Positions 1 to 7,800 of a DNA stretch of 8,774 nucleotides are shown here, piece after piece. The stretch's first letter is position 1. Each line of letters opens with the position of its first letter. Source of the stretch: Candidatus Symbiothrix sp. (lineage in GTDB: Bacteria > Bacteroidota > Bacteroidia > Bacteroidales > Azobacteroidaceae); contig JAISWY010000206.1 of the NCBI GenBank assembly GCA_031270925.1, forward strand, positions 1-8,774, given 5' to 3'. Position numbers and translations under genes: made by a program. Below the pieces are notes generated by a model. The model did no database searches. It saw nothing but the letters and a program-made list of their open reading frames with translations, and was not told the origin of the DNA.

Positions 1-37
1 TCTTTAATGACCTTAAGGAAATTAAAAAACGGTTAGA

Positions 38-57
38 GCAGCGACGGCTGCGTTTTT
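38..57 (+). terminator. putative intrinsic terminator of an upstream gene
   Basis: A 5-bp GC-rich stem (38-42 GCAGC with 47-51 GCTGC) encloses a 4-base loop and is followed by G and five T (53-57). This is the form of a short rho-independent terminator on the + strand. It would end transcription coming from a gene left of the window. The stem is short, so efficiency is uncertain. A reading frame stays open through it (3-128), which is a competing explanation. Confidence 0.4.
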
Positions 58-63
58 CGGGGG

Positions 64-83
64 ATTCCCGCGAAAGCGGGAAT
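64..83. repeat. REP-like palindrome (ATTCCCGC / GCGGGAAT)
   Basis: A perfect 8-bp inverted repeat (64-71 with 76-83) closes on a GAAA tetraloop (72-75). It is flanked by a G run on the left and GAC on the right. The core resembles short palindromic intergenic repeats seen in many copies in diverse bacterial genomes, often spread by RAYT-type transposases. Only one copy lies in this window, so dispersal cannot be shown here. There is no T-run directly behind it, which makes it a poor terminator by itself, although it could protect the 3' end of an upstream transcript. Confidence 0.5.
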
Positions 84-124
84 GACAAACTTTTGAAACA
101 GCCCCTACATAAACAACAACAAAA

Positions 125-388
125 ATGAAAAAGACAATATTTTTAGCAATAACATTGCTGTTAGCAATCTCGGCGTCAGCCGAAAGAAAAACAATCAAAG
201 ATCGCACCGACAACTGGCTGCAACGCGAAACAACCGAAGCAACCACCGAGGAAACCACCACATCCGACAACTTGCGAATCGGCGATGCTCCGGTAGCCCC
301 GCGAGTTCCGGTAGGCGAAGGTTTATGCTTGCTTTGCGTGTGCGCCGGAATGTATTCAATAAAAAAAATTAAAAATTCTAAAAAATAA
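125..388 (+). CDS. small secreted protein with C-terminal PVGEG/hydrophobic/basic tail
   Basis: I do not recognise a named family for this 87-residue protein. Residues 1-19 form a clear signal peptide (Met-Lys-Lys, hydrophobic core, Ala-Ser-Ala, then Glu). A charged stretch follows, then a Thr/Glu-rich low-complexity segment (about 36-47). Residues 56-66 are Pro/Val/Gly-rich and end in PVGEG. A Cys-containing hydrophobic segment follows (about 67-78, with three Cys), then a Lys-rich end. The layout of motif, membrane segment and basic tail resembles C-terminal sorting or anchoring signals, and short Bacteroidales proteins with comparable P-x-G-x-G tails occur to my recollection. The start lies in an A-rich leader typical of Bacteroidota. 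The gene is seven bases from the T9SS cargo gene and is probably co-transcribed with it. Its role is unknown. It could be a small membrane-anchored surface or periplasmic peptide. Coding status is supported by the signal peptide and the tight spacing. Confidence 0.7.
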   Translation: MKKTIFLAITLLLAISASAERKTIKDRTDNWLQRETTEATTEETTTSDNLRIGDAPVAPRVPVGEGLCLLCVCAGMYSIKKIKNSKK

Positions 389-395
389 TTTGTAT

Positions 396-1787
396 ATGAA
401 AAAGATTGCATTATTCTTCTTTATGCTGAGTATTTCGGCCTTGTCTATGGCACAAGCAGCCTACGAGCCGCCCGCCGATATTCTCATTGCCGATTTCGAC
501 AATGTTACGTCGGATTTCGATTATCACGATTTTGTTGATACACGTTATACCGAGGCGGATACAATTATCAGGGTGGCCAATCCGAATCCCGACGCCGTCA
601 ATTCGTCGGCTTGGTGCGGTCAGTATTTTCACAGATCGCCCCGGCAGTACGAAGGTGTTTATTTCATCGACCAACCCGACTCACGGATTTACAACATGCT
701 TTACTTTAAGTATTTGATTCCGCCCGGAGTGATGGGACGCATCCAATACAAGTTTATTACCAACGACAATATCCCCGACACCACGTTCAACGTGATATTG
801 TATCCCGTAGCGCCCAATATTGTCCGTTTTTTTGAGCCGGTCGAGGGCGATGGCGCGTGGCACGAATTGGTCATCGAAATTCCGTCGGCCAACAAAATCA
901 AGGCGGTTACGGTCGGTTTCAATTCCGATTGGAGTCCCGGTGGCAAAAATCCCGATAACGAAGAGCAGGTAAATCCCTCGATGGGTGGAACGGAATGTTA
1001 TTTCGACGATATAACGCTCAAAGCCACCGATCTCGAATATCACACGCTTTATTACGAAGAGTTTGATACACCTACGCCCTATTGGGGAAGTAATACCGAT
1101 AATGCAGCTTGTCCTTCGTTGAATGGCGGTATCCAACCGGTTTCGTCGATTGATAATCTAATTTTCACGCAACTTTGGGTCGGCGACTGGTATAACAGTC
1201 AGGCCAGTTTCCTGAAATTCCCGAAAGCGAGCCACATCGATTTTCCGAATATTCCTACTGCGGGTTATAACGATTACGAGATCAACATCGGCTACGGAAC
1301 CGTCAATTCGGTTAATGGTGACGCGGCTTACGGAATCGTCAATAAGATGTATGTCTTGTATCGCGAAAGCGGTACGGAAACATGGGATGATACGCTTGAA
1401 GTGGCCACTGTAAACCTGTACGACCAGATTTTGTCCTATCATTCACCCATCCGCTACGAAGAGATGCGTGCGATGGATTTGCGTCTTTCGCTCGATTCGG
1501 CTGTTAGCGGCGTCGTGCTTACCAAAATACATATTACAGGCTTGTGGAACGGCGGTTCGTCGGCCATCGAAACGCTAAGTCCGGCTGTTCGCGCATATTA
1601 TAATCCGGCAACACAAGCCATTCATGCGGAAAGCGATGCGAAGATTGAAGTTTACGGTATGGACGGCGTCTTGCGGAAATCGATTGCGAATGTTTCGATG
1701 TTGAATGTGGCTAATCTGCCCAAAGGCATTTACATTGCCCGCCTTGCCACATCCGGAAGAAATGAGATTATTAAGTTTATCAGGTAA
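396..1787 (+). CDS. T9SS type A sorting domain protein with two CBM-like halves
   Basis: This is a 463-residue exported protein. Residues 1 to about 21 are a signal peptide (MKKIALFFFM..., Ala-rich cleavage region). Residues about 24-212 look like one beta-sandwich unit that ends in the pattern YFDDITLKA, common at the end of galactose-binding-like or carbohydrate-binding modules. Residues about 216-388 look like a second unit starting at YYEEFD and ending at ITGLW. Residues about 394-463 are a T9SS type A C-terminal domain: YYNPA, IEVYGMDG, LPKGIYIARL and the final IIKFIR match the usual pattern. The protein is therefore expected to cross the outer membrane through T9SS and be attached to the surface or released. 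No catalytic signature is visible, so binding is more likely than hydrolysis. I chose ATG 396 because an in-frame TTG at 390 would only prepend Met-Tyr before the normal MKK signal-peptide start. It follows the small protein closely and precedes a hairpin. Confidence 0.85.
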   Translation: MKKIALFFFMLSISALSMAQAAYEPPADILIADFDNVTSDFDYHDFVDTRYTEADTIIRVANPNPDAVNSSAWCGQYFHRSPRQYEGVYFIDQPDSRIYNMLYFKYLIPPGVMGRIQYKFITNDNIPDTTFNVILYPVAPNIVRFFEPVEGDGAWHELVIEIPSANKIKAVTVGFNSDWSPGGKNPDNEEQVNPSMGGTECYFDDITLKATDLEYHTLYYEEFDTPTPYWGSNTDNAACPSLNGGIQPVSSIDNLIFTQLWVGDWYNSQASFLKFPKASHIDFPNIPTAGYNDYEINIGYGTVNSVNGDAAYGIVNKMYVLYRESGTETWDDTLEVATVNLYDQILSYHSPIRYEEMRAMDLRLSLDSAVSGVVLTKIHITGLWNGGSSAIETLSPAVRAYYNPATQAIHAESDAKIEVYGMDGVLRKSIANVSMLNVANLPKGIYIARLATSGRNEIIKFIR

Positions 1788-1798
1788 TGAAGTCGGAT

Positions 1799-1830
1799 AA
1801 GGGGCGGGCTGCGGCTTTGCCCCTTTTCTT
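1799..1830 (+). terminator. putative intrinsic terminator after the T9SS protein gene
   Basis: A 7-bp stem (1799-1805 AAGGGGC with 1819-1825 GCCCCTT) encloses a 13-base loop and is followed by TTCTT. It starts 11 bases after the stop codon at 1785-1787 and ends 14 bases before the next start. It probably separates the T9SS protein unit from the glycosidase operon, at least in part. I see no convincing Bacteroidota promoter between it and the next ATG, so some read-through is possible. Confidence 0.55.
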
Positions 1831-1844
1831 AATAATTTAAATGA

Positions 1845-4817
1845 ATGAAAAAAATACCTGTTTCTTTGTTTCTTGTTTTTTTCTTGATTTTTGTTTCAAA
1901 CGCACAAGTCATAGATAACACTTGGCGCATTGTGAGCGGTTCGGATATTGTGGAACAAACGGCGGCACAAGAATTAAAAGACGGCTTGGCAAAAAATTAT
2001 CGACTTGATTTGCCGATTGTCCCGTCCACTTCAAACTCGAAAACGACAAAAAAAACAATATACATCGGCACTTCGGAAACTTCTGCCCTTATTGCCGCCG
2101 AAAATGCAAAAAAAGCATTTATTCTTTCCCAAAAGGAGGGCGAGAGTTATCATGCAACGATTCGGAACGGCTCGCTTTTTATAGTCGGAGCAACACCCAA
2201 AGGGGCATTGAACGGCGTTTTTCGCTTTTTGGAACAAAATACCTTACTGTTGAAAAATTTTAATTTACACGAAAGTCCTGCCTTTCATTTTCGCGTGGGC
2301 GGACATCTTATCGGGCAGCACCCTCCTTTGACTTTTACCGAAGACGACCAGGCGCGATATTACGCCTCGCATTATATCAACCTGATTTGGGGAGAAAAAA
2401 TGCCGCCGCCGCTTTCGTATGAAGCTCGCCGGAAATATGGACTTGGCGTGATGATGGAAGTGCGTTTTCCGCCCGAAGGAAGCGCATGGATGGCAAAAGA
2501 AGAAAATGCTTCGGCGGTTTTCGATTTGACTTTGAAAAACGGGCAAGGCCGCCGCGCCATCAGTCCTTTTGACGAAACCGGCCGGGAAATTTATCTGAGG
2601 CATTTCCGCAAGGCTTTGACGGAAAACCCTGATATTAAGATACTTTACGGCGCATTTGCCGACTACAATACTATTCCCGACGAAACATACGCCAATGTAA
2701 AAACCGGCGAAAAATATGCTTATTCGCGAGCCGACGGCATTCGTGAAATCCTGAATTTGATGAAAGAGGCTGTCGGTCAAAACGATATTACCATAGCCGT
2801 TTGGATGTGGCACTCGTTTTTCAACGATTCGGCGGGAGAGAAAGCCTTTATGATCGAGATGGCGGAAAAAGGTATCGGCGTGATCTACAACGAGGCAGGC
2901 AACGGCGATTGCTGGCTCAATGTGCGCGACAATTTTATCGAAACCGCCTTGCGTTCCGACGGGAAAGGCAATATCATTTACGGCGACAAATATATGCCGA
3001 TTGTGAGCGTTGGCGGCGCCTGCGAAACCACTGGTTCGTCTATCGCGTTGCCGTTACCCGCAGTGGCCGGTTATAAGATGTCGAAATTAGCCGAGGCCGG
3101 CGCTAAAAATTTTGTGATTTGGTGGGGTGGAGTGGAAGGCTGGACTTACAATGCAAATATGGAAATCGTAGCGCAAATGGTTTGGAATCCGAAAATATTC
3201 GATTACAAAAGTCCGAGCCTGCTCGACGAGCCTTTGCTTCGCCAAATTGCCGAACGCGATTTCGGAAAACAGGCGGATGAAGTATTGGAATTTTGGAAAC
3301 TCTTTGACAAGGCGATTGTTTGGAACGCAAAAAGCTACCGGTATGCCGGCGGCGGCGGAAACGAAAACGGACTCAAACCGATGGACTGGTTTCAGCGTTT
3401 ATCTATCTACATTCGTCCTTATACCGAATTTGGAATGGCCTATAAATTCCCCTTAATCCCATCGGAACTGTCGAAACGCAACGAATTGAAAAATAGCAAA
3501 CTGTGGCTTTATCGCCCTGCTGCCGACGAAAATTTCCGGAACGTGATTGCCGGTATCGGCGCGTCGCTCGACAAACTTGCGGCAATTGATACGCTCGACT
3601 TGACTGCCGAAAGCAAAACCTGTCTTAAAGATATGCAACAATGGGTGGAATTGTTGAACTTCCTGTTGCAGTCGCAACTTAATTTCAACCGCGCCTGCAA
3701 AGTGATGCTTGATTATGCAGGCGATACAACGGCCTTGCGGCAACATTTATTGCCTTTAACGCTCGCTGAAATCGAGAATGACAAAAACATATTGGCGTTT
3801 ATCCGCCGGATCGACCCTTGGATAAGCATTTCCACCGGCACTTCGGTTGTGCGTTATCAAAAAGAGCCGAGCCGCGAGCGCGAAGTGAAACTGCTCGAAG
3901 AAAAAATCGCCAAGATGCAGCAATGGGTCAATCCTGATTTTCACGGACAGTTGTCGGTAAAAGGGGCGGCGCTCGTCGGCGAACGTGGCGATACGCTTGT
4001 GTTGCGGGGCGTCAGCTTGAGCTGGCACAATTGGTGGTCGAAGTATTATCAGGCGGAAACGGTCGATTGGCTTGCAAAAGATTGGAAAGTCAATCTTATT
4101 CGCGCCTCTATTGCAGCCGACGCCGACAATGGTTTTCTGCAAAACCCCGATTTGGCGGTGCGCTGCCTTACAAACGTGGTGGATGCAGCCATAAAAAACA
4201 ATATCTATGTGATTATCGACTGGCATACGCATCGTTTTTTACCTGCCGACGCCAAACGTTTTTTTACGCAAGCGGCTGAAAAATATAAGGATTATCCGAA
4301 TGTGATTTACGAAATTTTCAACGAGCCGCTTGATAATGCGACATGGGACGAAGTGAAAAATTATTCCGTTGATTTAATAAATACGATTCGAGCTATTGAC
4401 CCAAAAAACATCATTCTGGTTGGTTCGCCGCATTGGAGTCAAGATGTTGATATTGTGGCGGATAATCCGATTTTGGGCTACGATAATATCCTGTATTCTT
4501 TTCATTTTTATGCCGCTACTCATCGCAACGATATGCGGAAACGGCTGGAATATGCGCTTTCCAAACAATTACCGGTTTTTGTGGCCGAATGTGGTGGAAT
4601 GGAAGCTGTTAATGGCGGTGGAAAAATTGATTACGAGCAATGGAATGCATGGCTGGAACTGATGAAACGCAATCGTTTGAGTTTTGCCGCGTGGTGCGTC
4701 GCCAACAAAAACGAAACCTGCTCGATACTCCAAAACACCACCGGAAAGATTGCCGGTTGGAGTGAAAACGATTTGTCCGAATGGGGAAATTTATTAAAAA
4801 CGTATTTTTCAAACTAA
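1845..4817 (+). CDS. two-module glycoside hydrolase: GH67/GH115/GH20-like region fused to GH5
   Basis: This is a 990-residue protein with a signal peptide (residues 1 to about 20, ending SNA before QV) and no lipobox or T9SS tail, so probably periplasmic. Residues about 24-145 resemble the N-terminal alpha/beta domain of GH67, GH115 and GH20 enzymes (TIYIGTSETS, GSLFIVGATPKGALNGVFRFLE). Residues about 146-480 look like a TIM barrel of the same broad type (ASHYINLIW, ILYGAFADYN, FVIWWGGVEGW), but I cannot assign a family. Residues about 480-695 are mainly helical and end in a charged helix. Residues about 701-988 are a GH5 catalytic domain closest to subfamily 2, the endo-beta-1,4-glucanase group. 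The eight family residues are all present: Arg753, His794, Asn826, Glu827 (acid/base, in FNEP), His887, Tyr889, Glu915 (nucleophile, in VAECGG) and Trp950. The likely activity of the GH5 part is endo-cleavage of a beta-1,4-linked glycan; the activity of the N-terminal part is unknown. The start ATG 1845 gives a normal MKK signal peptide. The gene heads an operon with the DUF5107 and GH2 genes. Confidence 0.88.
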   Translation: MKKIPVSLFLVFFLIFVSNAQVIDNTWRIVSGSDIVEQTAAQELKDGLAKNYRLDLPIVPSTSNSKTTKKTIYIGTSETSALIAAENAKKAFILSQKEGESYHATIRNGSLFIVGATPKGALNGVFRFLEQNTLLLKNFNLHESPAFHFRVGGHLIGQHPPLTFTEDDQARYYASHYINLIWGEKMPPPLSYEARRKYGLGVMMEVRFPPEGSAWMAKEENASAVFDLTLKNGQGRRAISPFDETGREIYLRHFRKALTENPDIKILYGAFADYNTIPDETYANVKTGEKYAYSRADGIREILNLMKEAVGQNDITIAVWMWHSFFNDSAGEKAFMIEMAEKGIGVIYNEAGNGDCWLNVRDNFIETALRSDGKGNIIYGDKYMPIVSVGGACETTGSSIALPLPAVAGYKMSKLAEAGAKNFVIWWGGVEGWTYNANMEIVAQMVWNPKIFDYKSPSLLDEPLLRQIAERDFGKQADEVLEFWKLFDKAIVWNAKSYRYAGGGGNENGLKPMDWFQRLSIYIRPYTEFGMAYKFPLIPSELSKRNELKNSKLWLYRPAADENFRNVIAGIGASLDKLAAIDTLDLTAESKTCLKDMQQWVELLNFLLQSQLNFNRACKVMLDYAGDTTALRQHLLPLTLAEIENDKNILAFIRRIDPWISISTGTSVVRYQKEPSREREVKLLEEKIAKMQQWVNPDFHGQLSVKGAALVGERGDTLVLRGVSLSWHNWWSKYYQAETVDWLAKDWKVNLIRASIAADADNGFLQNPDLAVRCLTNVVDAAIKNNIYVIIDWHTHRFLPADAKRFFTQAAEKYKDYPNVIYEIFNEPLDNATWDEVKNYSVDLINTIRAIDPKNIILVGSPHWSQDVDIVADNPILGYDNILYSFHFYAATHRNDMRKRLEYALSKQLPVFVAECGGMEAVNGGGKIDYEQWNAWLELMKRNRLSFAAWCVANKNETCSILQNTTGKIAGWSENDLSEWGNLLKTYFSN

Positions 4818-4832
4818 ATTAAAATAAATATC

Positions 4833-7800
4833 ATGAAACATACCTGTTTTCAAAAGATAGCATTTTGCCTGATTTTTTTAACCGGCTTGCTTGCCGTGCA
4901 GTCGATTAATGCACAATTAACACTTAAAGAAGAAACGGTAACGATTCCTACATACCTTCCCACGCCGCCCGATCGGATGCCTCGCTTTTACGAAGGCAAG
5001 GGGCATCAAGGCGTGCAACGACATATCTATCCCTATCCTTACGATGATGGATTGACGGCTAATTTGCAGGATGTTTCCTATCATTCCATTCACGTGGAAA
5101 ATCAATACATCGATTTGTCGATTATGCCGGCGCTCGGCGGGCGCATTTATTATGCCAACGACAAAACCAACGGTTATAACTACTTGTATCACAATCATGT
5201 TGTGAAACCTTCGCTGATTGGTATGGTCGGTAATTGGATTTCGGGTAGTTTGGCATGGGGTTACCCGCACCATCACGGTCCGCATACCGTAGAACCGATG
5301 GATTATAAAATAGAAGAACATACCGACGGCAGCAAACCCGTTTGGATTAACACCACCGACCGCCTGATGCGCGTCAATCTGGTTGTCGGCTACACGGTTT
5401 ATCCCAACTCGTCGATTGTGGAAATGACTATTCGTCCGCGCAACCGCAGCGCTGTTTCCAACTCGTTTCTTTTTTGGGCGAATCCTGCCGTACATTGCGA
5501 TTCCGCCTATCAGGTCATTTTCCCGCCTTCGGTACAGTATGTAACTTTTCACAGCAAAAACTGGATGACAACCTGGCCTGTCGCCGATGGCGTCTTCAAT
5601 AATTATGATTTTTCGGGCGAGGATGTAAGCTGGTGGAAAAATACGCATATCCCCTCTTCGTTTTTTTCGTGGGACCCGAAAGAAGATTATTTTGGCGGAT
5701 ATGACCATAATCTGAAAGCGGGAACGGTTTGGGTAGGTAATCATCATGTTTCGCCCGGAATGAAATATTGGGCGGACGGCAACAACGCTCATGGCTTGAA
5801 AACCAATGAAGGACTTACCGACAACGATGGGCGTTATATCGAACTGATGGCAGGTTTCTATACCGATAACCAGCCCGATTACAGTTGGATGCAGCCTTAT
5901 GAAACCAAACAAGGCAGTATGCTCTGGTTCCCGATGCGTGAATTGGACGGCTTGAAATATGCCAATCGCAACGGGGCAATGAACTATTTCATGAACGGGC
6001 AATCGCTGGATATTCGTTTGAATACTACCTCGCCGTACAGCAATGCAAAATTGGTTGTCGGCGCAAATGGCAAGGAAGTTTTTAGTAAGATTTTCAATAT
6101 CAGTCCCTCCGAGCCTCAAAAAGCATTGGCGAAACTGCCGGAAAATATTACCGAAGATGATTTGGACATTGCTTTGCTTGATGCTTCGGGCAAGCTTATT
6201 CTCGATTATCGTCCCTTTGAACACCATCCTCCGAAATACGACAAGCCGGAGCCGTTCAAAGGATTGGCTAAACCGGAAGAACTGAAAACGGTAGAAGAAC
6301 TTTATCTCGCGGGATTACGGCTGAATCAGTTTCATAACACGATGTCCCCGACTCCTTATTATGAAGCGGCATTGAAAATCGATCCCGAAGATTACCGTAC
6401 CAATACGCAACTGGGTATTCTTGCCATAAAAGATCATAATTGGGAATTGGCGGAAAAATATCTGCGTACCGCCGTTAAGCGGATAACTTCCAATTATACT
6501 CGCCCGAAAGATGGCGAAGGACTTTATTATCTGGCGCTTACGTTGAGAGCTTTGGATAAAGCCGAAGAAGCCTATGATTTGTTCTACCAAGCAACTTGGA
6601 CTTATGCCTGGCACACGGCGGCTTATTTCCAACTTGCCGAAATGGATTGCGAGCGCGGTAATTTTGAAGTCGCTCTTGATCATGTCAATCGTTCTATTTC
6701 TACGAATACCGATAATATCCGTTCTTTGAATCTGAAAATCGCTGTTTTACGGAAATTAAACCGCTTGGATGAGGCGCTTCAATTGGCAGATGAAACAATC
6801 GAAACGACCACTATCAATCATTTCGCTCTCAACGAAAAATATCGTTTGGAGAAACGCGATGCTGATTTACAGGAACTTACCCGACTTATGCGCGATGCCG
6901 TCCAATCTTATTTAGAGTTGGCGACCGAATATGCGCAAGCTGGTTTTTACAGCGACGCCCTTGATATTCTTTCGCGTTTGGAAAAGAAAGGAGAAACGTA
7001 TCCGATGCTTTACTACTCTTTGGGATATTACAACGAGCGTTTGGGCGATAGCGACAAAGCCTTGAGTTATTATCAAAAAGCAGCTCAAATGCCATCCGAC
7101 TACTGCTTTCCTTTCCGTTCGGAAGAAATTTATATCTTGCAAAACGCCATGGAGATGAATCCTGACGATGCCAAAGCGCCGTTCTATCTCGGTAATTTGC
7201 TTTACGAACATCAACCGGAAAAAGCAATCGCGCTTTGGGAAAAATCGGCGGAAACGGACGACAGTTTCTATATCGTTCAACGAAATTTAGGGCTTGCCTG
7301 TAAAGATGTTCAACACGATTTTTCCAAAGCCTTGAACCGAATGAACAAAGCGTTGGCGAATAATAAAGAGAATGCTCGACTGCTTTTTGAAATAGACGTT
7401 TTGAACGAATTGAACCGTTTTTCGCCCAAAGACAAATATGATTTTCTGAAAAAGAATATCAAAACGGCAAAAAAACGTTCCGAAACAATCTTGCGTTTGG
7501 CTACTCGCGCGGTGGAATACGGCAAATATGACGAAGCGTTGAACATAATGGAAAATAACCGCATCAACGAATCGGAAGGCGCTAACGAGATGCAAAACAA
7601 CTACCTGAATATTTATTCGCTCAAAGCCCTGCAAGCTCTTAATAACGGCAAGGTGGACGCTGCGCTTGTTCAAGTAAATAAACTCTTGGAATACCCTGTC
7701 GGCTTGCGCGGACGTTCGCGTTATGCTCAGATTTATTACATTGCCGCAACTGCTTACGGTAAAAAAGGAGAGGCCGGAAAAGCAAACGAGTTTTTAGAGA

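Noticed and set aside
91..120. Possible Bacteroidota sigma promoter (TTTTG at 91-95)
   Set aside because: A TTTG-like -33 element is present, but no TAnnTTTG -7 element appears at the required spacing.
390..395. TTG start six bases upstream of the T9SS protein ATG
   Set aside because: It adds only Met-Tyr before a standard MKK signal peptide; the ATG at 396 is the better start.
381..395. TAATTTG before the T9SS protein gene as a -7 box
   Set aside because: It is one base short of TAnnTTTG, lies directly against the start codon and has no -33 partner.
22..411. 129-codon open frame on the - strand over the small secreted protein
   Set aside because: The + strand frame has a proper signal peptide and tail and fits the operon spacing; the - strand frame crosses the palindrome and shows no domain.
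2265..2813. 182-codon open frame on the - strand inside the GH fusion gene
   Set aside because: It is antisense to a clear hydrolase gene, the translation looks random, and no start context or neighbouring gene supports it.
4917..6227. 436-codon open frame on the - strand inside the DUF5107 gene
   Set aside because: It lies fully antisense to a well-supported gene and its translation shows no recognisable domain or signal peptide. Long antisense frames are a side effect of the codon use of the sense gene.
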